Below are positions 1-8,535 of a stretch of 64,000 bases of DNA, piece after piece (positions within the stretch are counted from its first letter, which is position 1; each line of letters opens with the position of its first letter). Source of the stretch: Thermanaerothrix sp034436175 (lineage in GTDB: Bacteria > Chloroflexota > Anaerolineae > Anaerolineales > Anaerolineaceae). The notes below the pieces were generated by a model, which worked only from the letters and a program-made list of their open reading frames with translations, did no database searches and was not told where the DNA came from. The stretch spans positions 215,711 through 279,710 of the forward strand of contig CAYRUO010000004.1 of the NCBI GenBank assembly GCA_964427505.1, in the 5' to 3' direction. A program made the translations under genes and the position numbers.

Positions 1-2269
1 CAGGGGTTTCGGTGGGTTCAGGTGTAGCCGTAGGGGTTGGAGTATAGGTGTAAAGCGGTGTTGGGGTCCGCGTGACGTAAAATGACGCTTCCCAGGGGTA
101 GAGGCGCAGTGGGCGCCCAAAGAAGTAATCTTCGATCACACGGCGGAAGATGGGGGCGGCCACTTCCGACCCTTCGCCGCCGTTCTCCACCAACACCACC
201 ACGGCAATATCCGGTTTGTCACTGCGGTTGGCATTGGTGTAACCTGCAAACCAGGCGTGTGGTTTTCCGGCGGGGTTAGTTGCCGTGCCGGTTTTGCCAT
301 AGATGGGGATTTGCAAGCCGGCCAGAGCATAATGCGCCGTGCCGCGCGGGTTGTTGACGACACTGCGCATGGCATCCTGGATAATCTTGAGATTTTCGGG
401 TGAAACCGGCAGTTGCCCCTTCACCTCGGGCTTGAAGGCATAGACCGCTTCGCCATCCGGGTTGGTGATTTTCTCAACCACTTGGGGGCGGTAGAGCGTG
501 CCGCCGTTTCCCACCGCCGCGATAAAATTCGCTACCTGCAACGGGGTAACCAACATCGCCCCTTGCCCAATGGCCAACTGCACGGCATCGTTTTCACTGG
601 CCGGATCGGGAATATTGCCCGCCACCTCGGGCAGTTGCTCAAGGCCGGTCGGACTGCCCAGTCCGAACGCCCGCGCCATATTGCTCACATCCAGAGGGCG
701 GTTCTGGCGATAAAGTTCCAACCCAATGTGGTAGAACCAGGGATTGCAAGAACGCATCAGCCCCTCAGGTAATGTCAGCGTGCCGCTGGGCGGTTTATCT
801 TTTTCATAGGTCCAATCGTAGAGGGTCAAGCCGGGGATTTCGGTAAAGGTATGCCCACACTCATAGGTCGAATCGGCGGTAAATAAGCCGCTCTCCAATG
901 CTGCCGCCATGGTAATGATCTTGAACACCGATCCCAATGGATAGGCGCTCTGGGTAGCACGGTTGAGCAACGGCGTCGTATTGGCATCAAATACCTGATT
1001 CAACAACCAGGCGCTGTTATAGTTGTTGGGATCAAATAAGTTGGGGTCAAAACTGGGTGAGGATGCCAGCGCCAGAATGCGTCCGGTGTCACGTTCCAGC
1101 ACCACAATCGCGCCCCGAAAGCCCTCAATGGCTTTTTGCACCTGAACCTGGAAGTTCTTATCCAGGGTGGTATAGATAGAATAGGCGGGCTGAGAGTCAC
1201 GCTGCCCTAAGCGGGTGAGGATATTTCCTTGGGCATCGGTTACGTAGAGTGCCGCGCCACGCCGGCCGGCCAGGTAGGATTCACCCCACTGCTCCAGCCC
1301 GGCCATGCCGACACGTTCGTCCCCGCGATAGCCTTTGCGTTTGTACTCTTCCAATTGCTCCGCCGGGATAGGCTGAACATAGCCGGTGACATGCGGCGCC
1401 GCGCTATCAAAGTAGTAGCGCGTGTTGTAAGTGCGCATGACCAAGCCGCTCAAACTCGAAAGGACATCATAACGCCGCTGCACCGCTTGTGCCGAGACAT
1501 CCCCCACCGGAATATACCAATCCGGCGCAGCATACTGGTAGAGCGAACGGATGTAATCCGGGTTCAAGCCGGTCAGGTTGGCCAATTCGGTTAGTAGCGT
1601 ACCTTCTTGCGCAGGATCAATCTGCCCTGGGATAATCCCCAAAGCCACCGCATCGGTCTGTGCCGCCAAGGCATTGCCCTGAGCATCGTAGATGTTACCC
1701 CGCGCCGGGATGGTGATGTCCATCATCAAGCGGTTGCCCCCGCGCAGTTCGGGCAGGATCATTCCATCTTCCCACTGCACCTTCCACGCCCCATCTTGCA
1801 GTGTCAGGTTCATCACCATCTCGCGGCTCAGGTCTCCCAACAACACGGTATGAAATGTCACCTGATAGGCCACCTGAGCGGTAGTTGGGTTGGTCAAGGT
1901 CGAAAGAATGGCGTAATCCAACCCGCTCAGGCTCATCGTAGCCGCTACGTCGCGATAGCGCTGAGTGAACGCCTCTTCACTCATGGCGTCTTGGCTCAAA
2001 CGGGTCAGCATGGCATACATGCCGGTATAATCCTCGGCTTTCCAGGCCGCTAAAAACGCCTCAGCAGCCCCCCGCACATCCGGAACGGATGTTACATTGA
2101 CCACGGGTTCGCTCAGACTGGGCTGTGCCGAGGGATTGACCGGTGTCGTCACCGTGGGGCGGCATGCCCCTACCAAAAGCGCTATCACAATTAGAATCGG
2201 TAGCCGCACTTGCCACCGTGTTCGCGCTTCCGATCTTTTCGTCGTTCGCCGCAACGGATTAGCCTTCAT
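1..2269 (-). CDS. MecA-like penicillin-binding transpeptidase (3' end cut by window edge)
   Basis: A class B penicillin-binding protein that cross-links peptidoglycan outside the membrane. The frame runs from an ATG at 2269 to the window edge without a stop, giving at least 756 codons. The N-terminus has a basic stretch, one hydrophobic segment and a lipobox-like VGAC at residues 33-36. It is followed by an NTF2-like MecA_N-type domain (roughly 55-180). All three catalytic motifs lie in the same frame: SVFK (Ser447), SCN (507-509) and KTGT (659-662). The visible end is a Thr/Pro-rich tail, common in secreted proteins of this genome. The start overlaps the maf stop by 11 bp, so translation is probably coupled to maf. 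The family assignment rests on motif order; whether it is a lipoprotein or simply membrane-anchored is uncertain. Confidence 0.93.
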   Translation of the reverse strand, partial: MKANPLRRTTKRSEARTRWQVRLPILIVIALLVGACRPTVTTPVNPSAQPSLSEPVVNVTSVPDVRGAAEAFLAAWKAEDYTGMYAMLTRLSQDAMSEEAFTQRYRDVAATMSLSGLDYAILSTLTNPTTAQVAYQVTFHTVLLGDLSREMVMNLTLQDGAWKVQWEDGMILPELRGGNRLMMDITIPARGNIYDAQGNALAAQTDAVALGIIPGQIDPAQEGTLLTELANLTGLNPDYIRSLYQYAAPDWYIPVGDVSAQAVQRRYDVLSSLSGLVMRTYNTRYYFDSAAPHVTGYVQPIPAEQLEEYKRKGYRGDERVGMAGLEQWGESYLAGRRGAALYVTDAQGNILTRLGQRDSQPAYSIYTTLDKNFQVQVQKAIEGFRGAIVVLERDTGRILALASSPSFDPNLFDPNNYNSAWLLNQVFDANTTPLLNRATQSAYPLGSVFKIITMAAALESGLFTADSTYECGHTFTEIPGLTLYDWTYEKDKPPSGTLTLPEGLMRSCNPWFYHIGLELYRQNRPLDVSNMARAFGLGSPTGLEQLPEVAGNIPDPASENDAVQLAIGQGAMLVTPLQVANFIAAVGNGGTLYRPQVVEKITNPDGEAVYAFKPEVKGQLPVSPENLKIIQDAMRSVVNNPRGTAHYALAGLQIPIYGKTGTATNPAGKPHAWFAGYTNANRSDKPDIAVVVLVENGGEGSEVAAPIFRRVIEDYFFGRPLRLYPWEASFYVTRTPTPLYTYTPTPTATPEPTETP

Positions 2270-2927
2270 CTTCGCCTTCCAGAATCGCCCGATAGACCGG
2301 ACAAACATAATTCAAATTTTTTTGACACACTGCCGGCACATCTACCGATGGCTCAAATCCCAAAATCGCCATCGTGCGCACCAGATGGCACAACGGCAAC
2401 CCCATTACACTGGCATAACAACCTTCGAAATCCGTCACCGGATGAAACTCCGTGCTCTGAATGCCATAGGCGCCGGCTTTATCCATGGGTTCACCGCTGG
2501 CTACATATGCCGCAATCTCGGCATCACTGTAATCGCGCATGGGCACCAGCGTATGACAAAGATCCGTGAGCAACTCACCACTGCGGCGGTCAATCAGGGC
2601 AATGGCGGTATAAACCTCATGCACTCGCCCCCGCAGACGGCGCAGGAAATCTTCCGCCTGCTGTGACGATTCCGGTTTACCCAACACCTCATCCTCAAAC
2701 ACTACCACCGTATCCGCCGCCAGAATCACGGTGGCTTCGGTCTCAAATTCACTGGCCGCCAGGGCTTTTTCGCGCGCCAGGCGCATCACATAATCCTGTG
2801 GCGTTTCTTCCACCGCCTGGGTTTCGTCAATATCTGCCGGACGCACCTCAAACGGCCACCCGGTCCAGGAAAGCAAAACACGCCGCCGCGGTGAGTTTGA
2901 TGCCAATAAAATCAGGGGGGTACTCAT
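2259..2927 (-). CDS. maf: Maf nucleoside triphosphate pyrophosphatase
   Basis: Cytoplasmic Maf/YhdE family pyrophosphatase that hydrolyses non-canonical or canonical nucleoside triphosphates to monophosphates; the family was historically linked to septum inhibition. At 222 residues it is slightly longer than the usual 190-200. The N-terminal signature SNSPRR sits at residues 10-15, followed by the DETQ segment and the conserved AADTVV motif near residue 70. The C-terminus carries an extra 25-30 residues with two cysteines that the core fold does not need. The gene ends inside the start of the penicillin-binding protein gene, consistent with a wall/division operon. A TAAAAT-like -10 lies about 20 bp upstream of the start. 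Confidence 0.95.
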   Translation of the reverse strand: MSTPLILLASNSPRRRVLLSWTGWPFEVRPADIDETQAVEETPQDYVMRLAREKALAASEFETEATVILAADTVVVFEDEVLGKPESSQQAEDFLRRLRGRVHEVYTAIALIDRRSGELLTDLCHTLVPMRDYSDAEIAAYVASGEPMDKAGAYGIQSTEFHPVTDFEGCYASVMGLPLCHLVRTMAILGFEPSVDVPAVCQKNLNYVCPVYRAILEGEDEG

Positions 2928-2996
2928 AACTGCCTATGATTTTATCACACCCCATTCAGCCCAATAGAATGGGCGAGCCTACCTTAAGGTGGGATT

Positions 2997-4166
2997 TCAC
3001 CCACCCAAACAAGCCTGCACCAAGGTACGATACCCCCAGACCGCGCGCGCAACTTGCTCAACAGCAATCCACTCATCCACAATGTGCGCCTGAGCCAGAT
3101 CCCCCGGCCCATAAATGAACGCCGTGATCCCCCGCTCTGTCGCCGCCGAGGCATTGGTGCCGAAACCGGCGGCCATCGTTTCTGCCGGCAGTCCCTGCGA
3201 CCTCAAGGCGTCTAAGATGCGCACCCGCCAGGGGTTATCCGGCGGCACTTTCCAGGCGGGGAGAAAATCCACCCCTTCTAAAACCCGACCGGTGTAACAC
3301 ATCTGGCGCAGAGTCGCCAGGTTCACATCAACCCTCGGTGTGTCCTCCAGCGCCTGCCTCACCCGTGTTAGCAGAGAGGCCGCCGTCTCCCCCGGCACCA
3401 AGCGCGCCACCACATGCGCCTGACACCGCGGCGGCACCAGGCTGATATTGGGATAAGGCTCGGAGCAAATATCGGTCACCACAAAGATTTCTTCACCCAG
3501 ATCTTCATCATACCGACGCGGCATGGCCTCAAGCCGCGCCAATGCCGCCATCATGCGTTGGATGGCATTCTCGCCCTGCTGAGGGTGCGAGGTGTGTGCC
3601 GCTCGTCCCTGGGCGGAAATTTCCAGCGTCGCCCGTCCTTTTTGGGCAACGGCCAGGCGTAGGTTCGTAGGTTCCCCGGTGATGAAAACTGTGGGGTGAT
3701 ATAGCGCCAGCAGATCCTCTACCGCGCGACCCGTCAGCGTTTCTTCCAACACGGTAGCCGCTAACACGACCTGACCCCGTAACTCAGACCGCGGTAGTGA
3801 CGCTACTGCCGCCAGCATGGCCGCCAATGAAGCGTGGGTGTCCGCCGCCCCTCGCCCCCACACCCGCCCATTTTCTACAATGCCCCCAAACGGTGGGTAA
3901 TGCCAGGCGTTTTCAACCCCCACTGCGACAACATCCAGATGCGAATCCAGCAGCAGGGTCGGACCGGACTGCTCGCCCGGCCAGATCCCGATCACATTGC
4001 CTAAGGGGTCGCGCCGCACCCCCTCGAACCCCAAGGCAAGCATCTGCGCCTGCACATAGTCCGCGGCGGCTTCTTCCGCCCCTGAGAAAGCCGGCAGGCG
4101 CACCAAATCCACCAGCAGACGCAAAGCCTCACTGCTGGCCGTTTCTAAAGGCAGAACCGGGCTCAT
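2997..4166 (-). CDS. M20 family metallopeptidase / deacylase
   Basis: A 389-residue zinc-dependent amidohydrolase of the M20 (ArgE/DapE/LysK-like) family. Visible motifs are DSHLDVV (first metal His) near residue 77, GRGAADTH (bridging Asp) near 107, the catalytic EE pair in the VLEETLTG segment near 142, GEPTN near 168, and a C-terminal His in QAHIVDEW. These are the expected metal and catalytic positions in order. The start codon overlaps the stop of the ABC permease gene (ATGA), so it is the last gene of the peptide-transport operon. This suggests that it cleaves an imported peptide or acyl-amino acid. The exact substrate cannot be read from sequence. Confidence 0.9.
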   Translation of the reverse strand: MSPVLPLETASSEALRLLVDLVRLPAFSGAEEAAADYVQAQMLALGFEGVRRDPLGNVIGIWPGEQSGPTLLLDSHLDVVAVGVENAWHYPPFGGIVENGRVWGRGAADTHASLAAMLAAVASLPRSELRGQVVLAATVLEETLTGRAVEDLLALYHPTVFITGEPTNLRLAVAQKGRATLEISAQGRAAHTSHPQQGENAIQRMMAALARLEAMPRRYDEDLGEEIFVVTDICSEPYPNISLVPPRCQAHVVARLVPGETAASLLTRVRQALEDTPRVDVNLATLRQMCYTGRVLEGVDFLPAWKVPPDNPWRVRILDALRSQGLPAETMAAGFGTNASAATERGITAFIYGPGDLAQAHIVDEWIAVEQVARAVWGYRTLVQACLGG

Positions 4167-5062
4167 GTCACGTTGCGCAAGCGCGGGTCGAGCACATCCC
4201 GCAGCCCATCCCCCAAAAGGTTGAACCCCAACACGGCCAATGAGATCGCCAAACCCGGATAGACCACCACATAAGGCGCCTGTTCCATATATTTACGCCC
4301 GTCATTGAGCATCACGCCCCAACTGGCCGCCGGGGGTGGTACGCCTAACCCAAGGAAACTGAGCGAGGCTTCCACCACAATAGCCGCCGCAAAATACGTC
4401 GTGGTCACCACAATTAACGGGGCTAGAATGTTCGGCAGGATGTGGCGGAAGAGGATCAGCCACTCCCGCTGGCCGATACAGCGCGCCGCCTCAACGTATT
4501 CCTTCTCTTTCTCGGCCAGAATCGAAGAGCGCACGGTGCGGGCAAAGATGGGAATGCGCACGATGGCAATCGCAGTCATGACGGTGACCAGCCCCTGGCC
4601 GAATGCCGCCACCAGCGCCAGTGCCAGCAGGATGGCCGGGAAGGCGTATATCGCATCCATGATGCTCATCAATACGGTGTCCACCGAGCGACCAAGATAC
4701 CCCGCCGCCATGCCCACGAACAACCCCACAATGGTTCCCAGGGCTACCGAGACCACCCCGACCTGAAGGGAAATGCGTGCACCGTAGACCACCCGTGAGA
4801 AAATATCGCGCCCCAAATGATCGGTGCCCATAATATGCGCTGCGCTGGGAGGCTGTAAACGTTCTTTTAGGCGTATCTCCAACGGGTCATAGGGCGCAAT
4901 GACCTCGGCAAAGATGGCCATGATCAGGATGATGGCCGTCAGGATGATCCCCACCAGTGCCAAGCGGTGACGCAGTAAGCGGAAAAACACCCGTTCGCTC
5001 AGGCGGCGTTCCCTCAGCGCGGGTTCGAGTGAAGCAGTGACACGGGCTTGAATCGTGGTCAT
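4163..5062 (-). CDS. ABC transporter permease, dipeptide/oligopeptide type (DppC-like)
   Basis: A 299-residue inner-membrane permease of the DppC/OppC class. A cytoplasmic N-terminal stretch precedes a first transmembrane helix (about residues 35-57), then the OppC N-terminal region ending in the family's GTDHLGRDIFSR motif. Five further helices follow. The EAA loop reads EAARCIGQREW near residue 188, the site that docks the ATPase. It pairs with the second permease 1.7 kb upstream and the binding protein between them. No ATP-binding subunit is encoded in the cluster, so an ATPase must be supplied from elsewhere. Confidence 0.95.
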   Translation of the reverse strand: MTTIQARVTASLEPALRERRLSERVFFRLLRHRLALVGIILTAIILIMAIFAEVIAPYDPLEIRLKERLQPPSAAHIMGTDHLGRDIFSRVVYGARISLQVGVVSVALGTIVGLFVGMAAGYLGRSVDTVLMSIMDAIYAFPAILLALALVAAFGQGLVTVMTAIAIVRIPIFARTVRSSILAEKEKEYVEAARCIGQREWLILFRHILPNILAPLIVVTTTYFAAAIVVEASLSFLGLGVPPPAASWGVMLNDGRKYMEQAPYVVVYPGLAISLAVLGFNLLGDGLRDVLDPRLRNVT

Positions 5063-5078
5063 AAATCTACCGGTACGT

Positions 5079-5113
5079 CCGGGGGCACCCGGTCAGAGCA
5101 CGGGCGCCCCCGG
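5079..5113 (-). promoter_or_regulatory. Intercistronic stem-loop between binding protein and permease genes
   Basis: An 8-bp perfect GC stem (5079-5086 with 5106-5113) contains an inner CCCG/CGGG pairing. It lies in the gap after the binding-protein stop and before the DppC-like start. There is no U-run, so it is not a standard terminator. Such hairpins often stabilise the upstream binding-protein message in ABC operons. Confidence 0.55.
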
Positions 5114-5125
5114 CAGAGTCATCGG

Positions 5126-6766
5126 TTATTTATCCAACCAGGCCGTATTTAAGCCTTCCGAGGCATCCATCATCATTAACATCGGTGCGTTGCCCGGGCG
5201 GTAGCCTTTGACGTAATTGCGCCAACCTTCCACCCAGGGCAAGCCCAGCACGTACATGGTCGCGGCATCTTCCTGGACCAGTTGCAGGACCTGCTTGTAG
5301 ATTTCCTTGCGCTTGGCAATATCGGTCTCTGAGATGCCCTTTTCAAGCAGTTCATCCATCTTGGGATTGCTGTAACCGCCCACCAGCCAGTTGCCACTGC
5401 TCTTGGGGGTCAAATAGCCATAGGGACGATCCGGATCGAAAATGCCGGTCATGGTGCCCATCAGCAGGTCGTAATCCAGAGCCTTGCCGCGGGCATTCCA
5501 AGCCGCCGCATCCACGATATCAAACTTCACCTTGAAGCCCACCTGTGAGAGCATGGCGTCAATGATCTCTGCGGCATCCTTCTGGTTGGGCATCAACAGC
5601 ATGGTGATCTCGGTGCCTTCCTTCAGCCCGGCTTTCTGGAAGTATTCCTTTGCCTTTTGTAAATCCGGTTGGATCATCGGCACATCCAGATACCACGTAT
5701 CTTCGGGCACGAAGGGCTGGTTGTGCACCTGGCCGAGGCCGAAGTAAACCGCCTCGTTATAAGCCTCGCGATCAAAAGCATATTGAACGGCCATGCGTGC
5801 GTTGAGGTCGTTGAACGGCGGGCGGGTGTGATTCATGACCAGGCGCGCGCCGGAGTTGAAGTAGTACACCACAACTGTAAAGTTGGGATCGGGGTTTTCC
5901 AGTAAGCGCTTGACATCGGCCAGCGGCAGTTCCTCGGTCATATCCACTTCGCCGGTGCGCAGGGCGTTCAGGCGCACCACCGGGTCGGTAATAACCTTGA
6001 GCACCACGCCATCCAGGTAGGGCTCGCCCTGCTTCCAGTACTGGTCAAAACGCTTGAGCGTGTAGGATTCACCGGGTTTGTAGGAATCGAGCATGAACGG
6101 GCCGGTGCCGATCGGTTTGGTCACGTTGCCTTCGGCATCATAACTGTCGCGATGGATGATGCCGGCACGATTGAGCAATGCCAGGTATGAGAGAAACGGG
6201 CCGGCACCCTTCTCGATGGTCACCTTAAGGGTCAGCGGATCCACAACTTCAGACTTCAGACCGATATTGACAAAGGTGCTGCGCAGTGCCGCGCCGGATT
6301 TCTCATCCAGGATGCGGTCAAAAATCCACTTCACATCTTCCGCGGTCAAGTCCGCGCCGTTGTGGAATTTAACCCCTGGCCGCAGGTGGAACGTCCATTC
6401 CTTGCCATCGGGCGAGGTCTCCCACCGTTCGGCCAAGACGCCAACAAACTTGCCGGTGCGGTCTGCCGCTACCAACTGCTGCACCACCAAACCGTTCAAG
6501 CGGATATCGCCGTATTGAATTGCCTTGAGCGGGTCAAGCGTGGTGACGTCTTCCTTCATGGCAAAGGTGATCACTCCGCCATATTTCGGCCCGGCGGCCG
6601 GGGCTTCGGTGGTGGCAACCTCTTGAGGCGGTGTGGTTGGGGGCAGCGTGGCAGGCGGTTGTTCAGGGGGTTTGGTGGGCGTTGGAGTTGCCGCCGGCTG
6701 GCAGGCGCTGAACACCAGCACCAGCGCAACCACCAGGGTGAGCCACTTAAGATGTTTTCGTTTCAT
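5126..6766 (-). CDS. ABC transporter substrate-binding lipoprotein, family 5 (DppA/OppA type)
   Basis: A 546-residue extracellular peptide-binding protein. The N-terminus is a lipoprotein signal (MKRK, hydrophobic core, lipobox FSAC with Cys22) followed by a Thr/Pro linker to about residue 60. The mature SBP_bac_5 fold begins at GGVITFAMKEDVTTLDP and includes the typical WTFHLRPGVKFHNGA segment near residue 125. An AAGGAGG ribosome site precedes the ATG at optimal spacing. It captures peptides at the cell surface and delivers them to the two permeases. A strong hairpin after the stop may raise its expression relative to the next gene. Confidence 0.96.
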   Translation of the reverse strand: MKRKHLKWLTLVVALVLVFSACQPAATPTPTKPPEQPPATLPPTTPPQEVATTEAPAAGPKYGGVITFAMKEDVTTLDPLKAIQYGDIRLNGLVVQQLVAADRTGKFVGVLAERWETSPDGKEWTFHLRPGVKFHNGADLTAEDVKWIFDRILDEKSGAALRSTFVNIGLKSEVVDPLTLKVTIEKGAGPFLSYLALLNRAGIIHRDSYDAEGNVTKPIGTGPFMLDSYKPGESYTLKRFDQYWKQGEPYLDGVVLKVITDPVVRLNALRTGEVDMTEELPLADVKRLLENPDPNFTVVVYYFNSGARLVMNHTRPPFNDLNARMAVQYAFDREAYNEAVYFGLGQVHNQPFVPEDTWYLDVPMIQPDLQKAKEYFQKAGLKEGTEITMLLMPNQKDAAEIIDAMLSQVGFKVKFDIVDAAAWNARGKALDYDLLMGTMTGIFDPDRPYGYLTPKSSGNWLVGGYSNPKMDELLEKGISETDIAKRKEIYKQVLQLVQEDAATMYVLGLPWVEGWRNYVKGYRPGNAPMLMMMDASEGLNTAWLDK

Positions 6767-6816
6767 TTCAGCCTCCTTCTCCTTAGTTCAGGTTTCGAGC
6801 AGAGCCCGCAGGCTCT

Positions 6817-7764
6817 TCACTCCAAGCGAATACGCGGGTCTATGAGGGTGTAAACAAAGTCCACCACCAGGTTAACCAAAACCACCATGACGGCCACCGC
6901 TAAAATCACCCCCTGAACGACCGGGTAATCGCGGGCGAAAATGCTATCCACCACCAGCAGGCCAATGCCCGGCCAGGCAAACACAGTCTCAACCACCACC
7001 GCCCCACCAATAAGAAAAGCCAATTGCAAGCCGATCATCGTGACCGTGGGAATGAGCGCATTGCGCAAGGCATGCTCCCACAGCACCTTACGTTCCGGCA
7101 AGCCCATTCCACGCGCCGTGCGCACATAGTCCTTGCCCAGTTCTTCCAGCAGACTGGAGCGGGTTAGGCGAGTGGTCGTGCCGGCCAGCGACCAGCCTAA
7201 TGTAATGGCCGGTAAGATAATGTGGCGGAGAAATTTTCCCAGGCCTTCTTGCGGCGGCACATATCCAATCGAGGGAAGCCAACCCAATAGTATGGCAAAC
7301 ACCAACACCAACATAATCCCCGACCAAAACTGAGGCAGGGAAATGCCCAGGATGGCAAAACCAATAGCGCCCAGATCGGCCCAGGAATTACGTTTTACCG
7401 CCGAGATAATTCCCAGTGGAATCGCTAACACCACCGAGAATAACAATGCTGCCAGCGAGAGGTAAAGCGTCGCTGGCAGCCGTTGCAAGATCAGGTCGAG
7501 GACCGGCATCTGCGCCCGATATGAGCGGCCTAGGTCACCCGTCAGGGCGCGCCCCAGCCATTTGAAATACTGCACAACTAACGGCTGGTCTAATCCCAAA
7601 CTGCGTTCCAGCGCCGCCCGCCGTGCCGGATCAAGCCCCTCGGCGCCATACATGACGTCCACCGGATCGCCCGGCACCATGCGGATCAACAAGAAGACGA
7701 TCACGGTCATGATAAAAAATACCGGCACCAGAGCCAACGCTCTGCGGATAAAATACCTTAGCAC
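6817..7764 (-). CDS. ABC transporter permease, dipeptide/oligopeptide type (DppB-like)
   Basis: A 315-residue integral-membrane permease of the DppB/OppB class. It starts LRYFIRRAL and has a first helix at about 9-30, the VPGDP motif, a YRAQMPV segment, a helix pair and an EAA loop (RTARGMGLPERKV) near residue 217. I chose the GTG at 7764 because GGAG lies six bases upstream; a TTG at 7776 in the same frame would add four residues but has no ribosome site. This is the first gene of the operon and sits 57 bp downstream of a good minus-strand promoter. Confidence 0.94.
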   Translation of the reverse strand: MLRYFIRRALALVPVFFIMTVIVFLLIRMVPGDPVDVMYGAEGLDPARRAALERSLGLDQPLVVQYFKWLGRALTGDLGRSYRAQMPVLDLILQRLPATLYLSLAALLFSVVLAIPLGIISAVKRNSWADLGAIGFAILGISLPQFWSGIMLVLVFAILLGWLPSIGYVPPQEGLGKFLRHIILPAITLGWSLAGTTTRLTRSSLLEELGKDYVRTARGMGLPERKVLWEHALRNALIPTVTMIGLQLAFLIGGAVVVETVFAWPGIGLLVVDSIFARDYPVVQGVILAVAVMVVLVNLVVDFVYTLIDPRIRLE

Positions 7765-7821
7765 GTCATGCTCCAACTTGTGTCATTGGTTAGGTTAGGG
7801 AAGAACACCGGGGATATTTTC

Positions 7822-7849
7822 ATTATAAGAAAAACCCGGGCTGAGTCAA
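7822..7849 (-). promoter_or_regulatory. Promoter of the peptide-transport operon
   Basis: On the minus strand TTGACT (-35) and TATAAT (-10) are separated by 16 bp. It lies upstream of the DppB-like start and divergent to xpt. Confidence 0.7.
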
Positions 7850-7866
7850 TATGTCAGACAAAATTA

Positions 7867-7889
7867 GTGACGAATGTCATGCTCGTCAC
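7867..7889. promoter_or_regulatory. Perfect inverted repeat upstream of xpt
   Basis: GTGACGA (7867-7873) and TCGTCAC (7883-7889) form a perfect 7-bp inverted repeat with a 9-nt spacer. It sits in the divergent region between the transporter promoter and xpt, about 75 bp before the xpt start. It could be an operator or an RNA hairpin. The conserved core of the purine riboswitch is absent. Confidence 0.5.
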
Positions 7890-7962
7890 GGCGCAACCTC
7901 TACCCATGGAGACGGTTTCGTTTTAAAATGTCCACACATTCACCATTTCAGGAGGGGACGGC

Positions 7963-8535
7963 ATGCAAGCCCTGAAAGAACGCATCCTCAAAGAGGGCAA
8001 GAATCTGGGGGGTGGCATTCTCAAAGTAGATAATTTCATCAATCATCAGGTGGATCCCCAACTCATGGATGCCTGCGGGGCCGAACTGGCGCGGCGTTTT
8101 GCCCATGTGCAGCCCACCCGCGTGCTTACCGCCGAAATTTCGGGGATCGCCCCGGCGCTGACCACCGCCATGCACCTGGGGATTCCCGTGGTCTACGCGC
8201 GCAAGAGCAAACCCATCACGATGCCCAATCAGGTCTATCTGACCATTGCCCCCTCGCACACCAAAGGGCAAATGGTCGAACTGATCGTTTCACCCGAATA
8301 CCTCAAACCGGGCGAGCGGGTGCTGATCATTGACGACTTCCTGGCTACCGGCCAAACGATCCTGGGCTTGGTGCGGCTGACCGAAGCCGCCGGCGCCACC
8401 GTGGTCGGCATCGGCACCTTAATTGAGAAAACCTTTGAGGGCGGTCGCAAAGCCCTGGAACATCTGGGGGTGCCCATCGAGTCGCTAGCCGTCATCACCT
8501 CGATGGAAAACGGGCAAATCATCCTTGCGCCATGA
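7963..8535 (+). CDS. xpt: Xanthine phosphoribosyltransferase
   Basis: A 190-residue type I phosphoribosyltransferase that converts xanthine and PRPP to XMP in purine salvage. The N-terminal MQALKERI...VDNFINHQVDP pattern is typical of Xpt. The PRPP-binding loop is VLIIDDFLATGQ (about residues 121-132). A GGAGGGG ribosome site precedes the ATG. The stop overlaps the guaA start by 4 bp (ATGA), placing XMP production next to the enzyme that uses XMP. Length and motif spacing match Bacillus-type Xpt. Confidence 0.96.
   Translation: MQALKERILKEGKNLGGGILKVDNFINHQVDPQLMDACGAELARRFAHVQPTRVLTAEISGIAPALTTAMHLGIPVVYARKSKPITMPNQVYLTIAPSHTKGQMVELIVSPEYLKPGERVLIIDDFLATGQTILGLVRLTEAAGATVVGIGTLIEKTFEGGRKALEHLGVPIESLAVITSMENGQIILAP

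Noticed and set aside
7850..7962. Purine riboswitch upstream of xpt
   Set aside because: The three-way junction core sequences are missing; only a simple inverted repeat is present.
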